Assembly (NCBI GenBank): GCA_963682005.1
Contig: OY820914.1
Location: 3,224,001 to 3,288,000, forward strand
DNA length: 64,000 bases
From: CAIYUC01 sp963682005
GTDB taxonomy: Bacteria > Bacteroidota > Bacteroidia > Bacteroidales > FEN-979
Reading direction: 5' to 3'
The translations under genes and the position numbers were made by a program. This document shows positions 18,333-26,960 of this stretch, in pieces. The stretch's first letter is position 1. Each line of letters starts with the position of its first letter. The notes under the pieces were generated by a model, which saw nothing but the letters and a program-made list of their open reading frames with translations, was not told the DNA's origin and did not search any database.

Positions 18333-19334
18333 ATGCCAAGCAGCTTTGAAAAAATAAACTACAATTTGCGACCTAACAAGTGTATTGAAAGAAAGATGAT
18401 GGCTGAAGCATTGGGACGACTTTCGTTCATTGATGATTTAGATACATACCGTTACATTGGCTTCGGCTCTCCATATTTCGCTGACTTCATTCTACTTCAC
18501 AAAAATCTTGGAATAAAAGATTTGATTAGCATTGAACAGGAAGTCACGAAGAGTCGCCGTTTTGATTTCAATGTTCCATATTCCGGAATCAAAATGAAAT
18601 ACGGTCATTCAAACACAGTGCTTCCAAACCTTGAATTATCCTCATGTAGAAGCATCGTTTGGCTTGACTATGATGATAAAGTTTCATGTTTCATGTTTTC
18701 TGACATTAATACTTTCTTTTCAGAAGCTATACCAGGTAGTTTCTTTATTATCTCTGTAAATGTTGAAGAAGAATTCATGGAACTTCCTGATGTGAAGGAA
18801 GAAAAGCAGCCAACTTTAAGAGAGTTTCGCTTAAACCAACTAATTGAAAGAGTTGGCAAAGAACGGCTGCCTAATGAAATCATGGAGCAGAATATGACTA
18901 CGAAAAATTTAAGCAATGCGACTTATCAAATGATTGTAAGGCAAATTGCGACTTCCCTTTTAAATCGTAACGGAATGAAAAAAGATCCCATTGAGTTCAA
19001 ACAAGTTTTCAATTTCTCTTATAAGGACAACGCAACAATCTTGACCATAGGTGGTATTTTGTTTGATAAATCTCAAAGGGTTGCTGTTAGAAAAATGGCT
19101 TTTAATAAACTCCCCTTTTACTCCTACAACAACGATAGCTATAAAATCCAGTGCCCAAATTTGACTTTTAGAGAAATCAAAGCATTGGACACATTATTGC
19201 CAAGTGTTTTAGAAAGGCAGGGAATTGGTTTTAAGAATAAAGCTTTCAATAATATTCCGCTTATAGTAACTGATGTAGAAAAATACGCAAAAGTTTATCG
19301 CTACTACCCAACTTTCACAGAAGCAAATTTATGA
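18333..19334 (+). CDS. Uncharacterised protein, possible Rossmann methyltransferase fold, middle gene of the operon
   Basis: A 333-residue cytoplasmic protein that I cannot assign to a named family. Its first half looks like a class I methyltransferase: Y41-I-G-F-G-S-P-Y48 could be the SAM-binding motif I, ISIEQE (66-70) the acidic motif II and IVWLDYDDKV (108-117) motif IV. It opens with YNLRPNKCIERKMMAEALGRL, a strong conserved-looking block. The second half (about 150-333) has no recognised motif. It lies 9 nt after the GHKL gene and overlaps the C5 methyltransferase by ATGA, so the three proteins are made together. It might modify a base or RNA, sense SAM, or be the restriction effector. 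The methyltransferase reading is inference from motif pattern only. Confidence 0.7.
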   Translation: MPSSFEKINYNLRPNKCIERKMMAEALGRLSFIDDLDTYRYIGFGSPYFADFILLHKNLGIKDLISIEQEVTKSRRFDFNVPYSGIKMKYGHSNTVLPNLELSSCRSIVWLDYDDKVSCFMFSDINTFFSEAIPGSFFIISVNVEEEFMELPDVKEEKQPTLREFRLNQLIERVGKERLPNEIMEQNMTTKNLSNATYQMIVRQIATSLLNRNGMKKDPIEFKQVFNFSYKDNATILTIGGILFDKSQRVAVRKMAFNKLPFYSYNNDSYKIQCPNLTFREIKALDTLLPSVLERQGIGFKNKAFNNIPLIVTDVEKYAKVYRYYPTFTEANL

Positions 19335-20632
19335 GAAATGGAAAACGAAAAATAAAAGTTCTTGATTTGTTTGCGGGTGCAGGTGGCTTTGGGCTTGGCT
19401 TTAGTTTAACCAACGACTTCAAAGTAATTTGTTCTCTTGAAGTTGATAAGTGGGCTGTTGATACACTTAAAGCAAACAATCATGATAAGCAAAAAATAAT
19501 TCAAGATGATATTCGACACTTTAAAACTGCCCAGCAAATTCTTGCTGCATGTCCTTTAAAACCTGATGTAATAATTGGCGGACCGCCTTGTCAAGGGTTC
19601 AGTTATGCAGGACCTACAAAAGACCCGAAAGACCCACGAAATTCTTTATTCAAGAATTTCGTTCAGTGGGTTGATGTTTTGCAACCAAAAGTTTTCGTTA
19701 TGGAAAATGTGAGAGGACTTTTGACTGGTAAAAACCAAGATGGTGAAAAAGTAATTGAGATTATCAAGGCTGCTTTTAAAGCAATTGACTACACTGTAAA
19801 GATTTGGGAACTTAATGCTGCAAACTATGGAGTGCCTCAAAACAGGGAGAGGATTTTTATTGTCGGCAATAAACTGGGAGTTGAAATTACTGAACCACCA
19901 ATCACTCATTATTTGCCGACTGAAAAGAAAATGCTAAATGGAACAGCAAAATCATTGAAGCAAGCGATAAGTGTTCAGAAAGCCATTGGAGATTTACCTA
20001 AATTGAAAGCAGGTGAAGGCGAAGAAGAAACAGATTTTAAAACTAAGCCGAGAAGTGAATTTCAAAAATTAAGCAGAGGTAATACCGAGAAACTTTTTAA
20101 TCATGTTACAATGGCTCATACCAAGCGAGTTGTTGAACGTTATGAACAAATTTTAAACGGCTTGACACTGGAAGAAATCCCAGAAGAGTTACAAGTAAGA
20201 AAGCGAAACGGTAACGGAGAAATTTCCGATCGCGAATACAGTTCTAATTACAGACACCTGAAACCTGAAATGATTTCATACACAATTCCTGCATCGTTCT
20301 ATTCAAACTTTGTTCACCCGAAACAACCACGGAATATTACCTCACGAGAAGCTGCGAGGTTGCAATCATTTCCTGACTCCTATGTTTTTAAGGGTAAGCG
20401 GACGCAAATTTCTTCTAACCTTTTAAAGCAATTAGGGAAGGAAGACGAAAATTTTCTTTCACAATACAACCAAATTGGAAATGCAGTTCCCCCACTTTTA
20501 GCTAAAGCTGTTGCGACAAGAGTATTTGATTTCATTGAAGAATGTAAGAAGGCAAAAAAAGCAAGATGTCGTCGGACAAAAAAATACACTCATAAATACC
20601 GAACAATACACCTCAAGACCAACGTTTTGTAG
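19331..20632 (+). CDS. DNA (cytosine-5) methyltransferase
   Basis: A 433-residue C5 methyltransferase. Motif I is DLFAGAGGFGLGF (12-24), the catalytic loop PPCQGFS has Cys87, ENVRG is at 125-129, QNRERIFIVG at 170-179, ITSREAARLQSFPDSYVF near 336-353 and the closing motif QIGNAVPPLLAKAV near 380-395. The target recognition region is about 200-320; its target cannot be read by eye. The ATG overlaps the previous stop by 4 nt. A lysine/arginine-rich tail follows the last motif. No restriction endonuclease, Vsr nuclease or helicase gene is present nearby, so the two upstream genes are the natural candidates for the partner activity. Confidence 0.96.
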   Translation: MRNGKRKIKVLDLFAGAGGFGLGFSLTNDFKVICSLEVDKWAVDTLKANNHDKQKIIQDDIRHFKTAQQILAACPLKPDVIIGGPPCQGFSYAGPTKDPKDPRNSLFKNFVQWVDVLQPKVFVMENVRGLLTGKNQDGEKVIEIIKAAFKAIDYTVKIWELNAANYGVPQNRERIFIVGNKLGVEITEPPITHYLPTEKKMLNGTAKSLKQAISVQKAIGDLPKLKAGEGEEETDFKTKPRSEFQKLSRGNTEKLFNHVTMAHTKRVVERYEQILNGLTLEEIPEELQVRKRNGNGEISDREYSSNYRHLKPEMISYTIPASFYSNFVHPKQPRNITSREAARLQSFPDSYVFKGKRTQISSNLLKQLGKEDENFLSQYNQIGNAVPPLLAKAVATRVFDFIEECKKAKKARCRRTKKYTHKYRTIHLKTNVL

Positions 20633-20645
20633 AGAGAGTATTTTT

Positions 20646-20668
20646 CTTCTACCCTAGAAGGATTTTTT
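20646..20668 (+). terminator. Intrinsic terminator of the methyltransferase operon
   Basis: CTTCTA (20646-20651), CCC loop, TAGAAG (20655-20660), then GA and six T. It is 14 nt after the methyltransferase stop and just before the convergent gene ends at 20683. Confidence 0.6.
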
Positions 20669-20682
20669 ACCAGTTCTCCAAC

Positions 20683-22764
20683 CTAGAGTTTTATCATCTT
20701 TATACACTCAACTCTATCCTTTGTTTGGATCTTAACGGTGTACAGACCTGTCGCCAATTCGCTCACATCAACCTCAGCCGGATTTTGATTCCTGAACCTT
20801 TCATTCAACATCATTTTTCCAGTAATATTATAAATGCTGATCAAGGTTCCTTCAGGCTGTTTCGTTTTCAAATCGATTGTGATTCTCTCTTTGACAGGGT
20901 TCGGAAAAATGCTGAATAAGGATGACGGCAATTTGGTTTCCGCAAGGGAAACAACACCCCCGTTGGTTGTGGTGAGTATTGTTCCGTTCATACCCACTAC
21001 ACAACCGGTGCTGGTGTCAGAAAAGCAGATTGAGTATAAATTATTTGATGTTCGGCTAGATAAGAAACTCCATGATGATCCGCCATTTGTTGTTTTCAGA
21101 ATGGTTCCGTTATAGCCTGCCACATATCCGGTATTGATATCGGCAAACCATACGGACGAAAGATACTCATCAGTTCCGCTGGATAATGTGCTCCATGTGG
21201 TGCCTGCATCGGTGGTTTTTAATATTATTCCGGGGAAGCCTACTGCATAGCCGCTGGAAGCATCAGAAAAGAAACACGACGATAGATCGTTTGATATTCC
21301 GCTTTGCAATATAGTCCAGGTTGATCCGCCATTTGTGGTTTTTAATATGGTTCCGTGATTACCCGTCACAAAACCGGTCGTTGTATTTGTAAAGAAAACA
21401 GAACTCAGGAAATATTGCGTTCCGCTTTGCAGCGGGGTCCAGGTTGTTCCTCCGTTTATGGTTTTCAGGATGGTCCCCGAATCACCTGCCGCATATCCTA
21501 TAGCATCATCGGGAAAGCAGACGGACCATAAAAGTTTTGAAGTGCCGGAAGAAAGTGTTATCCAACTCGAGCCACCGTCAATGGTTTTTAGGAGTGTTCC
21601 ATTCCAGCCTGAAACATACCCGACATCGGGTCCAATAAAAAAAGCCGAACTTAATCCGGTGGTTGTGCCGCTGGAAAGCCCCGTCCAGGATGAACCATTG
21701 TTGGTGCTTTTTAAAATTGTTCCATTGTCTCCGACAGCATAACCGGTATTGGCATCGGGAAAAGAAACCGAAAACAGCAGCCGCCTGGTGCCGGAAGACA
21801 GTTCAGCCCAGGTCGCACCTGCATTGCTGGTCTTTAAAATGCTCCCGTAACTGCTTACGATATATCCTGTAGTGGTATCGGGGAAGTGTACGGAATTCAG
21901 CAACAATGTTGTATCGCACCAGAAGGTTGTCCAGGTCGTGCCTCCGTTGGTTGTCTTTAAGATGATACCCTTGGGATCCATCATGCTTGCGGATCTTCCC
22001 GCCACATAGCCTGTTCCCGCATCGGTGAAGTAAACAGAATTTAACCGGGCCGTTGTTCCTGTTGTTAATGCTGACCAGGTGGCACCTGCATCGGTTGTCT
22101 TGATAATGGTTCCTGTACCACCAACTGCATAACCTGTGTTGCTATCGGTAAAATATACTGATAACAATCCGTTGGTCACACCTGTTGGTAAATATGTCCA
22201 GCTTGTTCCTCCATTGGTTGTTTTAAGGATTGTTCCGGGACTACCAGTCACATAACCGGTATTGGCATCCGTAAAAAAAACGGAATATCCGGTCGAGGTG
22301 GTTCCAGGCAGTGAAACCCACGTCGTACCGCCATCAATGGTTTTTACAATTCCGGAAAGCCCTGTTGCATAACCGGTACTGGCGTCCGGAAAGTGAACGG
22401 ATAACAATAGAAATGGTAATGTTCCCTGGTATGTATTCCAGGTTGTTCCTCCGTCAGCTGTTTTTAAAATGGTCCCGGTTGAGGCAATAAGATTCCCGCC
22501 TACGGCAAATCCGGTATTTGAATCAATGAAATAAATTGAATTTAACTGATCCTGGGTTTCAACAGATAAAACGCCCCAGGTTATGCCTCCATCGGTTGTT
22601 TTAATTATAGTTCCGCCACCACCAACAGCATAACCGGTGGCAGCACTGGTAAAGAAAACTGAATTCAATGGATTCCCTTGTGGCAAGGGGTTTTGCCAGG
22701 TCCATTGGGAGAATGTAATTGCTGAAATCAAACACAGGCATAACAGGATAAATGTCTTTTTCAT
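20683..22764 (-). CDS. Secreted YCF48-type repeat protein with T9SS sorting domain
   Basis: A 693-residue exported protein. After the signal peptide (FILLCLCLISAITFSQ) it consists of about 14 repeats of roughly 45 residues. Each has the pattern SVYFTDANTGYAVG...GTILKTTNGGTTWT, the YCF48/BNR-like beta-propeller repeat. The end, SIFPNPVKERITIDL through ATGLYTVKI to KMIKL, is a type A T9SS C-terminal sorting domain. The protein is therefore expected at the cell surface or released; the propeller probably binds a ligand or partner. ATG 22764 is preferred over an in-frame ATG 24 nt upstream because it begins MKKTFILL. It converges with the methyltransferase operon. Confidence 0.9.
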   Translation of the reverse strand: MKKTFILLCLCLISAITFSQWTWQNPLPQGNPLNSVFFTSAATGYAVGGGGTIIKTTDGGITWGVLSVETQDQLNSIYFIDSNTGFAVGGNLIASTGTILKTADGGTTWNTYQGTLPFLLLSVHFPDASTGYATGLSGIVKTIDGGTTWVSLPGTTSTGYSVFFTDANTGYVTGSPGTILKTTNGGTSWTYLPTGVTNGLLSVYFTDSNTGYAVGGTGTIIKTTDAGATWSALTTGTTARLNSVYFTDAGTGYVAGRSASMMDPKGIILKTTNGGTTWTTFWCDTTLLLNSVHFPDTTTGYIVSSYGSILKTSNAGATWAELSSGTRRLLFSVSFPDANTGYAVGDNGTILKSTNNGSSWTGLSSGTTTGLSSAFFIGPDVGYVSGWNGTLLKTIDGGSSWITLSSGTSKLLWSVCFPDDAIGYAAGDSGTILKTINGGTTWTPLQSGTQYFLSSVFFTNTTTGFVTGNHGTILKTTNGGSTWTILQSGISNDLSSCFFSDASSGYAVGFPGIILKTTDAGTTWSTLSSGTDEYLSSVWFADINTGYVAGYNGTILKTTNGGSSWSFLSSRTSNNLYSICFSDTSTGCVVGMNGTILTTTNGGVVSLAETKLPSSLFSIFPNPVKERITIDLKTKQPEGTLISIYNITGKMMLNERFRNQNPAEVDVSELATGLYTVKIQTKDRVECIKMIKL

Positions 22765-22783
22765 AAAACTTTTATTTAGAAAT

Positions 22784-22825
22784 GTCAAATGTCAAAAGTC
22801 AAAAGTCAAAAGTCAAAAGTCAAAT
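22784..22825. repeat. Six-unit 7-bp array GTCAAAA
   Basis: GTCAAAT, four GTCAAAA and GTCAAAT in tandem, just upstream of the YCF48 gene start. Two more units of the same kind directly follow the mannosidase stop at 16014-16027. Confidence 0.9.
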
Positions 22826-22905
22826 TTCAAATTAACCTAATTGACCAAATTGACCTAAATCCTATCTTTCCAGCTCTATCCTCCATCCTCTATTCTTGCC
22901 ATTTC

Positions 22906-23017
22906 GCTACTTCACTACTTCACTATTTCGCTACTTCGCTACTTCGCTACTTCACTACTTCACTATTTCGCTACTTCACTATTTCGCTACTTCGCTACTT
23001 CACTACTTCGCTACTTT
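22906..23017. repeat. Fourteen-copy 8-bp tandem array GCTACTTC
   Basis: Fourteen units with variants GCTACTTC, ACTACTTC and ACTATTTC; it is the inverse-orientation relative of the array at 3069-3148. The last unit contains the stop codon of the nitroreductase gene (TAG, 23013-23011), so that reading frame ends inside the array. Confidence 0.95.
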
Positions 23018-23892
23018 ACGTAAGTGACATTCCTCCTCGGCCTCACAATGGTACGTTTGAACTGGAATTTCGGGAATCCGACGATGATGGTTTCAATAAC
23101 CTCATTGTTCTGCGGGATCTTAAAGAGGGACTTCAATTCCATGCTCCGGTTGATCGCGGGCCCGATCAGACCGATCACCGTTGCCCCCAGGCCAAGTGAA
23201 TGTGCGGCAAGAAATGCATACGTCGTACAGATATGCGAATCAACGGTATGTTCGCCTGCATCCACAGGTCCATGAAACAGGAGCAGGGCAGGAGCATCCC
23301 TTGAGATATCGTCCAGGCCTCCCGCAAGGTCATAATTTCCTTTGGCAACGCGGGGCGCGATAAAATCATGGACTGTAGAATAATCTTCTTTTTTGAGAAA
23401 ACGTTTCATTGTCCATCGCATTATCGGATTACTCATCATCCATCCTATGTCACGGTAAGTTTTGGAAATAGCAGGAAGTGCTTTTCGGATGACTTCCTTG
23501 TTTGTAACGACAGAGATTCCCGTATTATCAGGGCATACCCCGTATGGAGCAAGAGAAATGGCATCAATGATCTTTGCAAGCATTTCTTCGGGTACGGGCT
23601 TGTCTTTGAATATGCGCACTGATCTCCTCGTCTTGAGAAAGTCCATAAAGGTTTGGTAATCGATGCTTATCGAAGGCAGTTCAGGAAAATTAACCTTATA
23701 GGAAAGACCTTCGATATGGACAGACCTTGTTTCGCAGACAGCCATGCAATGACCGCACATAACACACAGGTCAACACGGTCTTCAAGGAAGTATGATTTT
23801 CCCTTAACATTTTTAGCAAGTAGCCCTTCTGGGCAGATAGCGATACAAAGCCCGCACTGGCTGCATAAATTTTGATCGATTGAATGGTGCAT
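23011..23892 (-). CDS. Nitroreductase-family protein with N-terminal 2x[4Fe-4S] ferredoxin domain
   Basis: A 293-residue cytoplasmic flavoenzyme. Two classic ferredoxin clusters are at the N-terminus: C10-x2-C13-x2-C16-x3-C20-P and C43-x2-C46-x2-C49-x3-C53. The nitroreductase fold follows from about residue 75 with FLKTRRSVRIFKDKPVPEEML and ISLAPYG, both FMN-contact regions, and later AHSLGLGATVIG. Fused ferredoxin-nitroreductases occur in anaerobes and pass electrons from the clusters to FMN; the substrate is not known. The stop lies in the 8-bp repeat array. The gene is divergent from the lipoprotein/ABC operon and stands alone. Confidence 0.92.
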   Translation of the reverse strand: MHHSIDQNLCSQCGLCIAICPEGLLAKNVKGKSYFLEDRVDLCVMCGHCMAVCETRSVHIEGLSYKVNFPELPSISIDYQTFMDFLKTRRSVRIFKDKPVPEEMLAKIIDAISLAPYGVCPDNTGISVVTNKEVIRKALPAISKTYRDIGWMMSNPIMRWTMKRFLKKEDYSTVHDFIAPRVAKGNYDLAGGLDDISRDAPALLLFHGPVDAGEHTVDSHICTTYAFLAAHSLGLGATVIGLIGPAINRSMELKSLFKIPQNNEVIETIIVGFPKFQFKRTIVRPRRNVTYVK

Positions 23893-23969
23893 CTGGTTGA
23901 TTTAATAAAGTTGGGACATAACAAAGATAGGTAATACATGACAGAATACAAAATACGGTTAAAATTCAT

Positions 23970-23977
23970 TAAATTTG
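23970..23977 (+). promoter_or_regulatory. Bacteroidota-type -7 element TAAATTTG
   Basis: An exact TAnnTTTG match ending 14 nt before the ATG at 23992. It would drive the lipoprotein-ABC transporter operon with a very short leader. Confidence 0.45.
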
Positions 23978-23991
23978 CCGGCTGAAATGAA

Positions 23992-24603
23992 ATGCGTGTG
24001 AAGAGATACAGAACGGCCGGCTATTTTTTCTTTTTATCATTCATGATTGTTATTGCAGGTTGCAGCGTCGTTAAAGAAGCCAACCAGGCAGCAGCTTTGG
24101 CAAAATGTGATTTCAGAATACTTTCTGCAACAAATATACAGTTGCTGGGAATCAATGTTCAGAATATCAAATCCTTTTCCGATATAAACCTTCTTGATGC
24201 GCAGCGGATGATACGCGGTATTGCAGCCCCCACCGTTCCCCTGAAACTTACCCTGAACGTCGAAGCACGGAATCCGAATGATAAAGAAGCCGGACTGCGA
24301 AAACTGGAATGGATCCTTTTTATTGATGATATCCAGATGACAAATGGTACGGTTGATGAGGATGTCATGATCCCGCCAAACAACGGCAGCACTGTAGTAC
24401 CTGTCAAAATAAACGCTGATCTCAAGCAGGTTCTCCAGGGGAAATCAGCGGATGCACTCCTGAATTTCGGGATGAACCTTTCCGGGGTCGGGAATAAGCC
24501 AACCCGGTTTCTTATAAAATTAAAGCCAACGATCATGATCGGCAAAAAGGCCATTGTTTACCCTGGATACATAAATGTACGAACAGAATATACCTCTCAA
24601 TAA
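23992..24603 (+). CDS. Lipoprotein, LEA-2-like
   Basis: A 203-residue predicted lipoprotein (MIVIAGCS, Cys24). The body contains PTVPLKLTLNVEARNPNDKEAGLRKLEW, the pattern of the LEA type 2 (water-stress/hypersensitivity) beta-sandwich domain, about residues 80-180. Such domains are found in many periplasmic lipoproteins of Bacteroidota; function is unsettled. The stop is only a few nt before the ABC ATPase gene, so it is likely part of a three-gene operon and might be a periplasmic helper of the exporter. Confidence 0.7.
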   Translation: MRVKRYRTAGYFFFLSFMIVIAGCSVVKEANQAAALAKCDFRILSATNIQLLGINVQNIKSFSDINLLDAQRMIRGIAAPTVPLKLTLNVEARNPNDKEAGLRKLEWILFIDDIQMTNGTVDEDVMIPPNNGSTVVPVKINADLKQVLQGKSADALLNFGMNLSGVGNKPTRFLIKLKPTIMIGKKAIVYPGYINVRTEYTSQ

Positions 24604-24615
24604 TGACCCGTGCGG

Positions 24616-25551
24616 ATGGAACCTACCCCTGTGATCGAAGTAAGAGGCGTTCATAAGTCTTTCAAAACAGTCCATGCTGTAAAAGGCATTGAACTTCAAA
24701 TCCTCCAGGGTCAGTTCGTGGCATTGCTGGGCCCGAACGGAGCAGGAAAAACCACCCTCGTGGAGATGATCGAAGGGATACAGAAACCTGACGAGGGAGA
24801 AATCCTGCTAATGGGGAAAAAATGGAAGGGAAACGAGGATGAACTTCACCGGATCATCGGGATATCCTTACAGGAAACACGTTTCATCGACAAACTGACG
24901 GTGTTTGAAACACTCAGATTGTTTGCCAGTTTCTTTACCCTTTCCCGGGACCGGGTGAATGAGATCATGGAGATGATTGGCCTGGAGGAGAAGAGGAAAT
25001 CTTATGTTGTGAACCTTTCCGGCGGGCAGCGACAACGGCTTGCTGTCGGGATCGCGCTGCTCAATTACCCGAAAATCCTGCTTCTTGATGAACCAACCAC
25101 CGGCCTTGACCCGAATGCACGTCGGGAGATATGGTCGATCCTTCTGAAACTGAAAGATCATTCCGATACATCGCTCATTCTTACTACACATTACATGGAA
25201 GAAGCAGAGCAATTGTGCAACAGGATCATTATCATCGACGAGGGGAAGATACTGAAGGAAGGCACACTGGATCAACTTCTGAAAGAGAATCACGACCGGA
25301 AGATCGTTGAATTCACCCTGGAGGAAACTTCCGTGGATCAGGGCTCATTGAATTCATTGGAGCATTTCAACCTGAAATGGGATCCTGTAAGCAACCGTGG
25401 CAGCCTGGAAATTTCGCAGGTGGAAACCGATCTTCCCGAGTTTTTCCGGTTTCTTGAAAAGCATGAACTTCACCTGAAGAACATGGAATTCAGGAGACAG
25501 ACTCTTGATGATCTCTTCACTTCTTTGACCGGGAGGCACCTGCATGAATAA
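24616..25551 (+). CDS. ABC transporter ATP-binding protein (ABC-2/DrrA-like)
   Basis: An ATPase subunit of an exporter. Walker A is GPNGAGKTT, the Q-loop falls in ISLQETRF, the signature is LSGGQRQRLA and Walker B with D-loop is ILLLDEPTTGLDP; the H-loop is LTTHYMEEAE. A C-terminal extension (about 225-312) is typical of DrrA/CcmA-type ATPases with ABC-2 permeases. A GTG at 24610 could add two residues; the ATG at 24616 is used here. It overlaps the permease gene by 8 nt and follows the lipoprotein gene closely. The exported compound is unknown. Confidence 0.93.
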   Translation: MEPTPVIEVRGVHKSFKTVHAVKGIELQILQGQFVALLGPNGAGKTTLVEMIEGIQKPDEGEILLMGKKWKGNEDELHRIIGISLQETRFIDKLTVFETLRLFASFFTLSRDRVNEIMEMIGLEEKRKSYVVNLSGGQRQRLAVGIALLNYPKILLLDEPTTGLDPNARREIWSILLKLKDHSDTSLILTTHYMEEAEQLCNRIIIIDEGKILKEGTLDQLLKENHDRKIVEFTLEETSVDQGSLNSLEHFNLKWDPVSNRGSLEISQVETDLPEFFRFLEKHELHLKNMEFRRQTLDDLFTSLTGRHLHE

Positions 25552-26689
25552 AATTGTAAGGCAAAACCAGCTTCTGGAACTGATCATCGCAAGGATCAGG
25601 GAGACCATCCGCGAGCCAGGGGTCATTTTCTGGGGCATGATCTTCCCAATGCTGATGTCGCTGGGCCTCGGGATCGCCTTTATGAATAAGTCAGACATCT
25701 TCAGGAAGGTGGCGGTAGTCAGGGAAGATAGTGCAGGAACAACGGCATCTTCCGGCCTGAGTAACCTGGAAACGTTTTTTGTGACAAAATGCGAAAAGCC
25801 GCAAATCTCAAAGGAAGGATTCCTTTCTTACAAATTTACCATCAAAGATGAAAAATTGGGGAATACCACTTTCCTGTTCCAGAAAATGAGAAGGGAAACA
25901 GCCATGGTGCTGGTTAAACGAGGAAGCCTTTCCGTTATTCTTCGGGAACACGACGGCAAGACAGAATACAACTTTGACCCGATGAACCCGGATGCTCAAC
26001 TGACCTATCTCAAGCTTTCAAAGATCCTGGGAGGGGAGACTGATCCTTACACGGAAAATCATGAGAATATCCAACCGCTTACTGTCAGCGGAACAAGATA
26101 CATCGACTTCCTCATCCCGGGATTGATCGCCATGGGTGTGATGATGTCGAGCATGTGGGGCATCAGCTATGATATCATCGAAAAGCGATCGAAAAAACTG
26201 CTCCGGCGGATGGTAGCCACCCCGATGAAAAAATCACATTTCCTGATGGCCCTTATGACCGTAAGGCTGGGGATGAATTTCGTGGAAGCCGGGCTCCTGT
26301 TCCTGTTTGCTAGTATCGTGTTCGGAATTTCAATCCAGGGCAATATCGCTGCACTTTTTGTTTTGTTCATCACGGGAAACATGGCATTTGCAGGGATGGC
26401 CATCTTCATTTCCTCCCATACCTCAAGCACCGAAGTGGGGAATGGTTTTATCAATGCAGTCGTCATGCCGATGATGGTTCTTTCCGGTGTATTCTTCAGC
26501 TATCACAATTTCCCCGACTGGACAATGCCATTCATCAAACCCCTGCCTGCCACCATGCTTGCCGACAGCCTGCGAAGCATCTTTATCGAAGGGGCCGGGT
26601 TCAGTGAAGTTGCGATACCTTCTCTTTCACTCGCCACTATCGGGATCGTTTTCTTTGCAGCCGGACTGAAGGTGTTTAAATGGCATTGA
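25544..26689 (+). CDS. ABC-2 type transporter permease
   Basis: A 381-residue membrane subunit. One membrane segment lies near the N-terminus (about 25-47, GVIFWGMIFPMLMSLGLGIAF), then a large extracytoplasmic domain (about 55-190), then five or six helices (about 190-380) with the family stretch YIDFLIPGLIAMGVMMSSMWG and MPMMVLSGVFFSYHNFPDW. This is the ABC2_membrane_3 layout. It starts inside the ATPase gene (8-nt overlap), showing translational coupling. The stop is followed by GGTC/GGAT repeats. Confidence 0.9.
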   Translation: MNKIVRQNQLLELIIARIRETIREPGVIFWGMIFPMLMSLGLGIAFMNKSDIFRKVAVVREDSAGTTASSGLSNLETFFVTKCEKPQISKEGFLSYKFTIKDEKLGNTTFLFQKMRRETAMVLVKRGSLSVILREHDGKTEYNFDPMNPDAQLTYLKLSKILGGETDPYTENHENIQPLTVSGTRYIDFLIPGLIAMGVMMSSMWGISYDIIEKRSKKLLRRMVATPMKKSHFLMALMTVRLGMNFVEAGLLFLFASIVFGISIQGNIAALFVLFITGNMAFAGMAIFISSHTSSTEVGNGFINAVVMPMMVLSGVFFSYHNFPDWTMPFIKPLPATMLADSLRSIFIEGAGFSEVAIPSLSLATIGIVFFAAGLKVFKWH

Positions 26690-26721
26690 CGGATGCCGGT
26701 GTCGGAGGTCAGAGGTCGGAA

Positions 26722-26776
26722 GATGGATGATGGATGATGGATGATGGAAGATGGATGATGGATGATGGATGATGGA
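26722..26776. repeat. 7-bp tandem array GATGGAT
   Basis: About eight GATGGAT units with a single GATGGAA variant. It sits between the ABC permease and the multihaem cytochrome gene, immediately before a different 8-bp array. Confidence 0.9.
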
Positions 26777-26794
26777 ACTTCTTTAATTATCCAA

Positions 26795-26858
26795 TTACTT
26801 TGTTACTCTGTTACTTTGTCACTTTGTTACTTTGTTACTTTGTTACTGTGTAACCTTG
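26795..26858. repeat. Eight-unit 8-bp array TTACTTTG
   Basis: Units TTACTTTG, TTACTCTG, TTACTTTG, TCACTTTG, TTACTTTG, TTACTTTG, TTACTGTG and TAACCTTG. The reverse-complement family occurs at 16379-16402. Confidence 0.9.
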
Positions 26859-26960
26859 TCCCAAAAGAACGAATATCGCATAAAGCATTGATATATTTCA
26901 ATCTGTTAAATTTCGTCACCTCAGAATTAATTAATAATTTTCACGAAAAATTAAACGACA

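Noticed and set aside
22789..23199. Plus-strand ORF of 136 codons with RYFATS repeats
   Set aside because: Produced by the second 8-bp array and running antisense into the nitroreductase gene.
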